Source: Acanthopleura granulata (taxonomy: Eukaryota; Mollusca; Polyplacophora; Chitonida; Chitonidae). Taken from it: a stretch of DNA of 64,000 nucleotides. The stretch is from NCBI GenBank assembly GCA_016165875.1, contig JABBOT010000015.1, positions 2,963,653 through 3,027,652 of the forward strand, in the 5' to 3' direction. The position numbers and the translations under genes are program-made. The notes under the pieces are model-generated. The model did no database searches. It worked only from the letters and a program-made list of their open reading frames with translations, and was not told the origin of the DNA. Below are positions 12,851 to 22,945 of this stretch, piece by piece (the first letter of the stretch is position 1; the number at the start of each line of letters is the position of its first letter).

Positions 12851-13489
12851 CCCACCCACCCCGGCACCATGGCTGAAGTAGAATTAGGTAAAACTTGCAG
12901 TGGTCATAACCACAAAAGGGGAGTTTCGAGCTCGATCGCTAAAGGCGGGAAAAGCCCTCCAGTACCATGTGACCTGTCAAAAATGTTAGGCAACTATTTC
13001 TGATTACATTTACTATAACATGGGCAGCTGAGAAAGTTTCAAAAAAGGTTATTTAGGCCAGACGTATTATAAGACGAATTAAGGAGCTGAAAGATTTTTT
13101 AATTTAAGATGTTCCTGATTGAAGGAGAGGTCCTTTGTTCCTCCATAACAAGGTGAGACAGGTGATCGGTAAATTAAAATCAACAAAATTGCCTGACATT
13201 TTTGACTAGCCACATGACATAGTTGAGCTCCTTTTACCTTCTACGACAAAAAAATTCGAACTCGAAACACCTCCATTTATTAGATGTCACAGATTTAAAT
13301 TGCTCAAAATGCTCTGCTGCCATCATATATATATGGATGGATGGGTGGGCGGATGCATTTATACAGGGGTGAGAAGTTGAATGTAAAGATAGATGAATTA
13401 AGAAGAGCTACTTGAAGACCTCGATGCAATAATGTGGGACAATTAAATCGACACTGGTTCTCATTAAAGCTTCTTCATATTCCCAAACT

Positions 13490-13645
13490 TGTAACTTTGT
13501 TGTTACTTCTTAAACACTTAAATGAACAGTTAGAATAAAACCTTAACTGAAGTAAATTGACAAGGGGCCGGATTTCACCTGTAACGTGTGATCATTTGCC
13601 AATTACCATACTATCGTCGATGCTCTGGTTTTACCCTCTGTAGTC
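13490..13645 (-). repeat. R2 dispersed repeat
   Basis: Reverse-oriented copy with good conservation: GAACAGTTAGAATAAAACC, GGCCGGATTTCACC, CATTTGCCAATTACCATAC, GCTCTGGTTTTACCCTC. It ends about 85 bases from the donor of the Asp102 exon. Confidence 0.75.
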
Positions 13646-13730
13646 GTTTATATTACACTTTCTTGGCATGAAGGTGGTACTTTATTTAAGCTGAAATGCC
13701 AAAAACGTAAAGGAGAAGAACTTAACAAAC

Positions 13731-13902
13731 CTCTGGTCTCTCCCCATCCGCTAATCCAGCAGTTCCAGTCCTCGCCCAGTTCAAATTCCCGGTCTGGCAA
13801 GCACGCATGTCTGACAAACCTACCAGTGACGTCAACAGGCTCGTCCAATTGGAGAAGAGCAATGTCGTTAGGAAAATTACTGGCTCTCATATACCCAGGA
13901 TG
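13731..13902 (-). CDS. S1A serine protease, exon 3 (Asp102)
   Basis: 172-nt exon between acceptor TTTTTACAG and donor AGAG/GTTTGT. It enters in phase 0 with HPGYMRASNFPNDIALLQL, which carries catalytic Asp102 in the NDIALL motif. RFVRHACLPD follows; its Cys122 pairs in two-chain family members with the propeptide Cys1, which is present upstream. EDWNCWISGWGETR contains Cys136 and the GWG of the autolysis-loop region. The exon leaves in phase 1, and the next exon completes the Gly codon. Length and motif spacing match the family with no insertion. Confidence 0.95.
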
Positions 13903-14564
13903 CTGTAAAAAGCAAAACAACAAATAGACGTCAATATCAACCTGATAAAACATCCCCAAACAGTGAAAATAAAGTAATCAATACTGCCGTGAATATACTC
14001 TACTGACTAACGAAAGCTCCCATATAGTTTCTCATAAGAAGGATTAAAACGAGAAGAGCCTTAAGGTAATCAACCCGTGCATGGACAAGCGCTTAACTCC
14101 CTGTACACACAAATACACACAAAACGTCATTTCAACATTGTTAATATCACGTCCGTTGTATCACGCCGAGATATCACTGTATAAGCACGGCACCAATATC
14201 GTCATATCGACAATGCTGCCTCACTAAAGAAAACTGTCTGAGACACATGGCTTGGCACCCACAATACGGCCACATGATAGCATATGACATCATCCCGACC
14301 AGTTCCTGAGGTATGCAACTTGTTAAAGCCTTTTGTCGTACGTCTTGCATGAAGTAATTACAGGTGAAAGTCCTAGTTTGAACGGCGTGTTCGGTGTATG
14401 CGGACCAGACAAGTAGCGGCTTAAAAATTCCCCACGGAATACTGTGACTGTACTCATCGACTAGAACAATTCTTGAAAGTGTTGAATGTTTCTCTGTATA
14501 TGAATCAGTCCTATTTTTTTTTAATTTTAAATACCGGTATTTCCTTAGCTCTTTTCTAGCTTGT

Positions 14565-14660
14565 GTTCAACGTCGTTTTGGAAACTTGCCTTCTGATTAC
14601 AGACCATTGCCCGTTGTGGTTGACGGTCGGTGTACAAATGTAGGTTTCGACGCCTAAATT
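14565..14660 (+). repeat. R3 dispersed repeat
   Basis: Shows the R3 order: CAACGTCGTTTTGGAAACT, ATTACAGACCATTGCCC, GGTTGACGGTCGGTGTACAA, ATGTAGGTTTCGACGCC. Confidence 0.6.
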
Positions 14661-14835
14661 CACAAAGTTCAGCTGTTTTCGTCCAATTGTTTGCCAATTC
14701 CCACAAAGAACTGTTGCGATGGTTTGGTTTTTCTGTACCCTATTTCCACACAAGAATATATACATTTTGCCCATGTGAGTTAACAGCCCAGCTTTTCAGT
14801 ACCTATACTCTTGGCACTAAATAGTGAACATTTAA

Positions 14836-14905
14836 TGTTAGCTCAGTTGTTAGGGATGGATTTGAGATAACGAAACCAGGGTTCAAATCCCGACTTCATC
14901 CTTAT
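14836..14905 (+). mobile_element. tRNA-like SINE head or tRNA pseudogene
   Basis: An A-box-like TTAGCTCAGTTGTTAGGG is followed about 35 bases later by the B-box-like GGGTTCAAATCCCGACTT. The T-arm pairs, but the D and anticodon arms do not form well, so this is an internal RNA polymerase III promoter of a short element rather than a working tRNA. Confidence 0.6.
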
Positions 14906-15550
14906 ACATTGCAAATCCTTCAACGTTGCTTTCGGTCGTTCCGATATCTTCATGATCAGAACCTAACCAGCTACAACACTGAAACGGCCATAGATATTAT
15001 GAGGAAATCACGTGGGAAAAAAGAACGTGCTCTCCCTGAGAGTCCCTTGGGAAAACGTATAAGATGTACGATTCTGACGGTTTTATCTTCCAGACCACTT
15101 TACTATTTCTTTACAGGAAAACTGTTTCCAGTAAATGTGAAAAAAAAAACATCGCGCTATGTTTGACAAACGTGACAATGATGTCGAAATATCTCTTGGG
15201 GAATGATAGCATTTCTTCTTACTGCCGCCTCAAATGAATTTTTTAACGGATTTCGGATAAGTGTTAAAGCACCATGCGTCACGTACTGTACACAGTGGCA
15301 GTTCAACGGCAGGTCTCAAGCCACTCGCTTCTGTTGCTGTAGCCAGGCAGTAGGGAAACTTCCTGCTCCAGGCTCCTCGACAGCCAATACAGACTCTTTA
15401 TGACAAACCCGCGTAATAACAGCCGTACATAATACAGGGAAAATTACTTCACTTTAATATATAAAACATTTAAACGACTACTGTGTGTTTTATGTTTCAG
15501 GAAAAATCCATTTCTTGGGATCATGCATTAGCTGTATTTTTGTGCAAGGA

Positions 15551-15597
15551 AATTGCAGTACCGGACTGAAAATTGCAGTACCGGATTGAAAATTGCA
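15551..15597. repeat. 20-bp tandem duplication
   Basis: AATTGCAGTACCGGACTGAA is followed directly by the same unit with one change (ATTGAA), then the start of a third unit. Confidence 0.9.
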
Positions 15598-15768
15598 AGA
15601 TCAAGAAAAACCATGAATACCGATTCCCGGGAATTCGAGTGTAAAATGATACTGGATTCTCAATGAAGACGAATAATCATCGGCAAATAAAACTATAACA
15701 TACATCATAGAGTGCACCAAACGCACAGGTGTGGAGTGTAAATGATAAACACACTAATTTATTCTTAC

Positions 15769-15801
15769 CGTAACACAATTGCCACTCATGTCAGCACACT
15801 G
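15769..15801 (-). CDS. possible 33-nt cassette microexon in the protease gene
   Basis: On the minus strand TTTGTTTATGTAG precedes, and GTAAGAA follows, an open 33-nt segment reading QCADMSGNCVT. It is phase 0 on both sides, exactly the phase of the intron that holds it (between the protease exons ending IVS and starting HPGY). Inclusion would insert eleven residues with two cysteines just before Asp102. The protease aligns well with the family without it. It is either an alternative exon or chance; the evidence is splice borders and phase only. Confidence 0.2.
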
Positions 15802-17279
15802 CTACATAAACAAATATCAAAACCATATTTTTTTATTTAAAAGCAAAATCGTAGATTTCAGAAAGCAGATTTTGACTGCAATTCACCACAAATATTTTCC
15901 AATAAATGAGAAAAAAAATTTCAAGTGTTTTTGTTAACCTTGAAATCCGTAAATATAAATCTTATCCATAAATAACAACATTCATATGCAGAATCTGTGG
16001 ATTAAATTTTACCGTAGTGATCAGTACAAAACGGGACAAATAAATGAATCTATAACTTCTGCCAGGTTCAAGGTCTCCCTGTCCATTGCAATGTATTATG
16101 AAGCGTGGTTTTCGCTCTAAGTTATTCCCAGCATCAACCAGGTCGAGCGCAGGCACAATTCCTGTCATACCCTCTGCAGTATTGGGCCGTACTTAATTGT
16201 TCTACGGTGTGTGTGCTCAGTGGATATGTGCAAGTGTCTTCAAATTCGCTGATGATGCTAAACATTTGACAAGCCAGTTGATGGCACGAACTGTGTACAT
16301 ATTTGACCGTTAACTTGGCCAGTCGATCGGACACGGTTAGCGTATCCTTGGACGATTGGCACCACGCAGCACTACGAACTTAGGTCGTGCATCAAGTCCG
16401 AAATTCCAATCTCTCATATGGTTCCAGAATTTCAGTTCACCGGGATGTTTTGTTATGTCAAGATAAACATGGGAGAATTTAAGCATCAACGTTTGGTATG
16501 TTTGGCGCCATTTGTTAACCTAAGTGAGATTTGGTTACTCAGTGTTGCTTAATCACTTTTTTGTATTTTTTACATTTAGCCCATTACGAAAAAAAAAATT
16601 TAGTTCCATCGTTTTTCACTAGGTTTTATTTTCAAGAGAGACACTCGTAACAAAAAGTACCACTCCCAAACATCTACACCTGAGATTCAGATGCAGGTAT
16701 ATTGTCCATTTCTTGCATTGATTGTTTGCTTGACTGATTTGTATTTAATACAGTTCTTGACAATATCTTGATTATCCGGATTGCACCTGCTTTAAGCAAA
16801 TAATGGAAGAATTCTCCCACTTGTAGCGCACATTATTTAATTTGCTGAAGAAGCTGTATGTATGATGGTGAAAGACAAATGACGGTATTATCGTTGTTAA
16901 GGATTAAATTTTCTGGAATATAGCACAGAATGTCTATTTCTGAAAACTGGATGAGACAAATCTGGATTTCATACTAGCGACCTGAGAGTCAGAGAATTAA
17001 TTGCAACCGATCATTCGGTGAACAGGCTTCCAGAAATAAATAAAAAATAGGAGGAATCTGACATTTAAACTTGTCCAAATCAACACGTTTCACACAATTT
17101 TAAGCTAACAGTTATTCAACTAAAACTTACAGCTTAAACGTAATTAAAAGTGATTCATTCCTAGCCTTGAACCGTGAAGTTTTCAAGATTTTCCTGACCA
17201 CATCTTTTCCGTGTCACTGGTGACCAAAAAAGCGGTTGACAGCACCAGTGTGGCCAATTAGGAGATTCTACAAGATGTT

Positions 17280-17335
17280 CGCTGGGGATCATTTGTCATG
17301 GAACGTCCAGTATGGATGACGATTGGTGTACGAAT
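17280..17335 (+). repeat. R3 dispersed repeat, short copy
   Basis: GGAACGTCCAGTATGGATGA then CGATTGGTGTACGAATGTC corresponds to the central R3 block. Confidence 0.55.
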
Positions 17336-17489
17336 GTCTCCTATGACACGTACACCCAAGTCTAGGTAAATAATAGAAGATCAATTTTAAAAATAACGTT
17401 TAACACTAATCACCAAAGAAATAAGAAGAGTTATAAAGTAAGATATTAGGACTGAATCTTGTAAAGAGAAGCAGCCAGCTATTTTCAAT

Positions 17490-17572
17490 GGTGCCGCGAC
17501 GTCGTATAGGTAAAATATTCTTGCGTACGGCGTAAAACACCAATAAAATAAGTAAATAAATAAAACACGCCA
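17490..17572 (+). mobile_element. SINE 3' end
   Basis: GACGTCGTATAGGTAAAATATTCTTGCG, then TACGGCGTAAAACACCAATA, and a tail of AAATAAATAAATAAAA. This is the same 3' end as the SINE at 61.9-62.0 kb, 5'-truncated. Confidence 0.75.
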
Positions 17573-17653
17573 AGAATGCTTTATGTGTGTACATTCTGAT
17601 CAGTAAGCCAGGTGAAATCAAAGAATGAATGTTTTTAGAAAATCTGCACTTAC

Positions 17654-17759
17654 GCTGACAATACGCGAGATTCTCCGGAAGACTTCACGGCCGGAAGAGC
17701 TTGTTAGGTCATCCTCTGATAGTACCACGCGCCAATTTCTGGCATTGCCGTAAAATGGT
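17654..17759 (-). CDS. S1A serine protease, exon 2
   Basis: 106-nt exon with acceptor TTTTCAG and donor GTAAGT, too short to stand out as an ORF. One base completes the Gly codon begun in the previous exon. It then reads PFYGNARNWRVVLSEDDLTS, followed by SSGREVFRRISRIVS. This is the 60-to-90 loop region of an S1A protease: the WxVxLxxxDL strand and the VxRIxxHP lead-in, whose HP comes from the next exon. Both junction phases agree with the neighbours, which is the main evidence. The loop after His57 is short, as in simple digestive or secreted family members. Confidence 0.9.
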
Positions 17760-18758
17760 CTGAAAATGAAAAATAATATACTAATTATTTCCCCAGTTGA
17801 ATTTTACATTGATAACGGTTAAAGTTTTGGACATTTTATCTAGTTTTTGATTAATTATTTTGTTACCGCACTCGTGAATAGTTCACAAGGGTGGAGAAAA
17901 CAGCAGTACCAGCAATCAACCGCTGCCTTTCACAATGTACCTAACAAATCTCCTATCTTAAATTCCTTTGTGTCCATTTTGTGTCATCGTTTTCACACAT
18001 CTGCGGTTTTTTTGTTAATGTATCGATAATTCTATCAATTTTTTCCATTACCTTTGATGGTTAGGATTTGTGGAGTCAGTGTCTTCCGTAATCGAGAAGT
18101 CAAGGCATCGTTTTCATAATACCAGCCTAATTTATGACGACGAATGTAGTATAAATATCAAGTGCACGTGGTTAAGTGCTTTTTCACACTAAGTATGCTT
18201 CGTCAAAGTCACCATTTATGGATTTCTTTAGCAGAACGCGATTTTGGTGTATATAGGGCGTCATCGGCTGGGATACGTCGAGACTGATTAGTCTGAAGAA
18301 TGAAATGTGCAGATTTTTTTAAATTTGGGTCTGTTTAAGACACATTTAGAAGTTCTAACGAAAATAATATTTTGGGATCTTCTGAAAATTTCTGCAGCTG
18401 TATATCCGCAAACTTGGTTTATATACCACCGTGCAAACTCGTCAATTTTGCTTGTGTAACTATTAATCAAACCCCTCTTCCCATTTCAAATTGACGATGC
18501 TCGTACAACTGTTTCGGCAGTCTAATATACGTTGAAAATTACTTGTCTTGCATCAGTCTGGTGAGAATATATGCACGTCATCAGTGGGACATTTCCTCAG
18601 CAACTTGCCAAAGGTCGGTGGTTTACTCCATGCACTCCGGTTTCCTCCACCCAAAACCTTATCGACATTGTATATGTGAAAAATCGTCAATATGGCATTA
18701 AACAATAATTAAATAAATAAATAAACCACTTCACAAGCGAATTTTAAATCAGCCTTAC
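17760..18758 (-). other. protease intron 1 of the catalytic domain
   Basis: 999 bases with donor GTAAGG and acceptor TTTTCAG. It holds a SINE 3' end at about 18590-18724. No coding sequence is seen. Confidence 0.85.
18590..18724 (+). mobile_element. SINE 3' half, second subtype
   Basis: Contains CACTCCGGTTTCCTCCACCC, then AAAATCGTCAATATGGCATT, then AAACAATAATT and an AAATAAATAAATAAA tail. The body differs from the family with GAATATTTCACTT but the tail type is the same, so it is a related or chimeric short element. Confidence 0.65.
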
Positions 18759-18933
18759 CCCTCCACGCAGTGTGCCGCGGTGAGTACCCAAAGGGGGTCT
18801 ACCAGGACCCCGCCACACCTGTGCCAGGGATCCGAGGCGGCTATGATCTGTAGAGACACCTGCCACGGCCACCTGCCCGGCCCTGAGGGGCGACCCCCGA
18901 TGATCATGGTGGAGGCCACTACCCCACACTGGT
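18759..18933 (-). CDS. S1A serine protease, exon 1 of the catalytic domain (His57)
   Basis: 175-nt exon between acceptor TGTTTCAG and donor GGAGGG/GTAAGG. It enters in phase 1 with QCGVVASTM, the end of the propeptide with Cys1. The mature N-terminus [19 protein letters not shown] follows, then [19 protein letters not shown] with Cys42, catalytic His57 and Cys58. The residue before the activation bond is Met where nearly all zymogens have Arg or Lys, so trypsin-type activation looks impossible. Chymotrypsin-type, matrix protease or no activation remain options. The exons encoding the signal peptide and any accessory domain must lie at higher coordinates and were not identified; no upstream candidate with a phase-1 end was found. 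Product: a secreted endopeptidase. The catalytic triad is complete. Confidence 0.93.
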
Positions 18934-18984
18934 CTGAAACACAGCAACAGGAAAACATGGTTACCATCAAATGCCTATTCATCT

Positions 18985-19150
18985 ATTGCGGTTTATTTAT
19001 AGAATATTTCACTTATGTGACGGCGGCCAGCATTATAGTGGGAGGAAACCGGGCAAAGCCTGGGGAAAACCCACGACCATCTGCAGGTTTCTAGCAGATC
19101 TTCCCACGTCTTTGTGGAAGCCAATCCAGGCTGGACTTGAATTGTGGTGG
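18985..19150 (-). mobile_element. SINE fragment
   Basis: Plus-strand text runs GAATATTTCACTTATGTGAC, CAGCATTATAGTGGGAGGAA, then the GGGGAAAACCCACGACCATC block. It is the body of the same family as at 31.2 and 32.5 kb. It starts 50 bases upstream of the His57 exon and lacks a clear tRNA head. Confidence 0.75.
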
Positions 19151-19287
19151 AAGAAGAGTCTAATATCAAACAAAGGTAAATGTAAATTATTCCCAGAAGG
19201 TTAGTACATGAACAGATAAAGATAACATTGAAGTAGGCCAGGCCAACCTTGTCAATATTAGAGCTCTTTCGAATAATATACGTAGAT

Positions 19288-19355
19288 GAAAACAGCAGAC
19301 ATTTCCTTTTTGATAATGCGTTTGTATTATGAGATAGGAAATGTCTACTGTTTTC
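19288..19355. ncRNA. hairpin with pre-miRNA-like geometry
   Basis: GAAAACAGCAGACATTTCCT (19288-19307) and AGGAAATGTCTACTGTTTTC (19336-19355) are complementary over 20 bases with one C/A or G/U-type mismatch. They are separated by 28 bases, within which ATAAT and ATTAT can pair as an inner stem. A 68-nt foldback with 20-bp arms fits a microRNA precursor, and fits equally a short inverted-repeat transposon relic. I do not recognise the arms as a known microRNA. No flanking target-site duplication is evident. Confidence 0.35.
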
Positions 19356-19592
19356 TGTAGCTATCGACGCAGAAAGATATATGTACCAGATGTACTTATT
19401 TGAACTACATTGACATTTACAAATTTGTCGAGTGTATATTTTCTACAGAATTGCTTTTAGAGAGTTTAAGGATATAACTATAGGCACTTTTCGTTTAAAA
19501 CAGTGTAAACGCTTCAGGAATGGGAATAACCTGCATACTTGTTAGCAATCATTGTCAGGGAATACCATCGAATAGATATGATTTCCTACATC

Positions 19593-19670
19593 GATACATC
19601 GAGTGAGACTCGAACTCACGACTTACAGTGTCTACCCACAACGTTCTACCAACTGAGCTATCAAGCCAAA
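19593..19670 (-). mobile_element. tRNA-like element or tRNA pseudogene
   Basis: Minus strand: a perfect A box TAGCTCAGTTGGTAGA follows GGCTTGA. A perfect 5-7-5 T arm follows (GTGAG, loop TTCGAGT, CTCAC). The 3' acceptor strand TCGATGT does not pair with GGCTTGA, and the anticodon arm is only partly paired. Pol III promoter elements are therefore kept but the tRNA fold is not. It is probably a recent tRNA pseudogene or SINE head. Confidence 0.6.
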
Positions 19671-20929
19671 CGGCTCGATTGTTAGAGTCCATATGAAGTG
19701 AATGTTTTATTCACAAATACATACAACACTTATAGCAGTATATACTAAGAGACGACTCAGTGTTTCATCATCAGGAAATATATCGATTTCCAAAAATCAT
19801 TTCAGTGTAGAAAATCATATCTATTAGATAAACTGCATGCTAATCATCTCTTAACAGAGTCAATGAAAACTGGAGGTATTATATCCTTTTTGTAGAATTT
19901 GCCAGATTTATTTGGGAAACTGGGGTATCCAAAGAAAAAAAAAAGGCTGTCGCCACTTGCCAGGTACCTAACGCACTAAGAATCGACATATGAATGGAAA
20001 TGTGATAGGAAGAAACTATCAATGCGACCATAATAAGACGAATACAATCAGGTATCGCTGTCCAGGGTTATTTGACATTATTTGATAATAAACCACGAAC
20101 GAAGGCGTTAATTTTCTGAATCATCGGAAATCATGAAACAAGACGAATTGCGAAACATTTCTGAAGGGATTTTCATGGACAAGCTGTTACACTTGATGGC
20201 CTTTCTGGGGAATCTTTAGTTCATGAAAACAAAAACGTTAAGAAGAAACATTGTGGCTCTGTTGTTTGCCAAGAAGAATACAAAATTCTTCTGCTTTTAG
20301 CAACAATATCTTGAACATGTGTTAATTTGTGAAAACACTTGGCCGGCCACGAACAATGGCGTTGGAGTCACGAAGCTAAGATTATAGCTGGTGTTTGAAT
20401 GGCGAGAATACCAGGCGTTCGAAAGGCGGGAGATATTACCAGGAAACTCTCTAAGAACGACAAACAGTTGTCAGATTTCTGTGTGCTTGGACTCCATACT
20501 TGACACCAATATCCAAGCAAAAATGTCGGACAAAATTTATGACAGGGAAGAAATTTCTAAGGGTTTCGAAATAGTTCTGATGTAGCATAAACAAAGAGGG
20601 AAGTCTTTAAAGAAAGCTCTGAAAGAAAATAATAAAGGAATGTTGCATGTTTTAATATCAAAATAATATTTTCTGTTTCTTGTATAGTGCGACGACCTTG
20701 AAAAGTGTATGGATGTAATGTTACAAAAATGTTATACTTTGACAAACTTTAACTTTGTTAAACTTCTGACATATACAGCGTTCTTGACGGAACTCGGCCC
20801 TCCCAGTATCATCCACATTTGTGAAATGTATGATTAAATTCGTTTTTGACCTACATCAGATCTAAGCGTGACAAATTATATTCAAATGCCAGTCTTGAAT
20901 CATTTGGACGTTCCGGATCTATGACCACA

Positions 20930-21030
20930 ACATAAAAAAATACAGCATAGAGAGTAATACCAGAGCAGTGACGACAGTGTGATAGTTGGCAAATGGTCAC
21001 ACGGTACCGGTGAAATCCGATTTCTCTGCG
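20930..21030 (+). repeat. R2 dispersed repeat, 5' half
   Basis: TAATACCAGAGCAGTGACGA, CAGTGTGATAGTTGGCAAAT, GGTCACACGGTACCGGTGAA. Best-preserved 5' half in the window; the 3' half is missing. Confidence 0.8.
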
Positions 21031-21324
21031 GCTTAAAGTCAGGTGGTTTACGGGACACCAGTTCCCCCACTCACGCCGATGTATAAAAAAACAGTCTTGA
21101 GCAAAGCCTTACACACCAATCAGGTGAAGAGATCTTTTAGATACCTGCCACCTGTTCTACATGTATGCCTAGTAGTAGTGTCCATGCAAAGGACTTTTCA
21201 CAATGGATTGGCACCGTTTGTATGCAAAAGAGCAATGGAAGAGGTAAAAGCCATACCTGATGTTGATAGATACGCAACAATACCTGTGACAAACTATGTG
21301 TACAAAGTGGAGTTATGTCTAATA

Positions 21325-21410
21325 CCAAACACTACAGCATGGAAACCTGTGTAATAGTTGTCAATTACTCACAGGTAACTAGTGAAATCAGGCCTCTTCT
21401 CAGTTTATAT
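21325..21410 (+). repeat. R2 dispersed repeat, diverged
   Basis: TACAGCATGGAAACC, TAATAGTTGTCAATTACTCA, CAGGTAACTAGTGAAATCAG, then CCTCTTCTCAGTTTA. It is only about 300 bases downstream of the previous copy in the same orientation. Confidence 0.55.
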
Positions 21411-22028
21411 TTGTCTAAGCGTTGACCGAGAGCAAAAGCATACATTTTCACTTTATCTTTTGATCTGACCATCACATCATTACCTGTAAACACGTTTAGA
21501 TGCCACCACACTCCACTTGCCCTTCATTGCAACGTTCAGTTCTTTGCAACACTGAGGGGAGGTGGTCTAGTGTATGTGAATATCAAGTTCAAATGATAAA
21601 AACACGTTTACAAAGCGAGCTGGGATACGAATGGCGATTTAAGGAGATTGTTTCATGTCAGGACCGAATACATAAAGGCGCTATGAGAGACCAGATTTAT
21701 ATGTCCATCTACCACACACAATGTATGTCTGAGCGAAAAAATAGACGGATGTTGTCAATCGCTTACATGGACAAAAAACAAATTTTCTGGAATGGAAACA
21801 CAAACAGTTAAAAGCATGAATCAATAGCTGGATGATCCAGACGTCAAATCGAATGTGAAAATCGAGTATTGTTTATGTGTTTCCCATATTTAAAGAGATA
21901 TCTGTTGGCAAACAACTCTGCAATATGGATCTGAACTTCTGAACCTGGCTAACCAACTAATAGTAAACAGAGCCAATGTTTGTGAATGCTCAATGAACAC
22001 TTCCAACCGGAAAGAGGCCTAATACGTA

Positions 22029-22290
22029 TACTAATCTACCCCCCCCCCCACCTCGTTCTTGCCTGAAAAAAACCAGTCTGCTACACTGTCAAATGACCAA
22101 CCGCAGAGAGTGTTTAATGGGGGATTAAACCTCAAACCAGCGCGTTTAATATATATACACATTAATTTAAGCGTTAAACATAAGTATCTAAAAGATTTAT
22201 GTATGTTTATACTCTAATGCTATAATCTTGAAGTGTTTAATATCTGATGCATTAAAGTGTTTATGAGTTAAACATCGAAATTTACAGTGT
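22029..22290. repeat. C-run followed by a GTTTAAT/ATTAAAC-rich block
   Basis: A run of nine C is followed, from about 22110, by closely spaced GTTTAAT, ATTAAAC, TTAATTTAAG and GTTAAAC words. Mixed orientation makes the block partly self-complementary. It looks like a simple-sequence or terminal-repeat remnant; no ORF. Confidence 0.45.
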
Positions 22291-22789
22291 ATTAAGAGAG
22301 AAGGTGTCTATAACTCTAGACTATGTGCCGTGTATTTGTTTGTTTGTTTGTTTGCCCAACATTCCGATACCGCTCGTAAGGCACTAAAGGGGCATTCCAA
22401 GCCGATACACACATGACCCATTTCGAACTCAAGGTAACACGGGATTATATAAAATGTATGATACATAAATGGCAAGTAAAGCTGGTAGCTTAAAGGACAG
22501 AAGCATTCATCAGTATTTAAAGATGCAGGAAAAACATTCGATTTTCTAGGCACTAAATCCAAGTCAAAGTTCAAACTCGAAATCCGCGCATAATTTCCAG
22601 GTTAAATATAAATACAGGTGGTAAAAGACATGAATTCATTAGAAACTTAGAATGAAAGCGAGGATGCAGTATCTTTGACACATTATTTCTTTTAATACAA
22701 AAAAATGGTGCCTTACACTGGTGTCATCTGATTCATATTTCACACAGGATGTTAGAAATCCTACAGAGTGAAATATGGTACTAGAAGAG

Positions 22790-22945
22790 TTGATATTGTT
22801 ACACTTTAAACACCTGCATGAACAGTTAGAATAAAATCCTAACTGAGGCACATTGACAAGTGGCCGGATTTTACCAGGTACTCATGACCATTTGCCAACT
22901 ATCACCCCGTCGTCGTTGACTTGATTTCACACTGTAATCTTTATC
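22790..22945 (-). repeat. R2 dispersed repeat
   Basis: Reverse copy: CATGAACAGTTAGAATAAAA, CCTAACTGAGG, GTGGCCGGATTTTACC, CATTTGCCAACTATCACC. Confidence 0.75.

Larger units (their letters stand above)
3536..13730 (-). other. protease intron 3 (10.2 kb)
   Basis: Large intron with donor GTTTGT and acceptor CAG. It contains R2 repeat copies, one SINE, an orphan ORF at 6187-6720 and an unassigned exon-like segment at 8310-8420. The remaining stretches (about 3.9-6.1, 6.8-8.3, 8.5-9.8 and 10-12.3 kb) show no recognisable coding region. The ends of the intron are fixed by the phase match between the two flanking protease exons. Confidence 0.8.
13903..17653 (-). other. protease intron 2
   Basis: 3751-base intron with donor GTAAGT and acceptor TTTTTACAG. 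It holds an R3 copy, a tRNA-like SINE head, a 20-bp tandem duplication, a possible microexon and a SINE tail, each listed separately. Nothing else is recognised. Confidence 0.85.

Noticed and set aside
18744..18947. Alternative minus-strand frame over the His57 exon
   Set aside because: Out-of-frame shadow of the protease exon. The other frame carries IIGG, TAAHC and correct junction phases.
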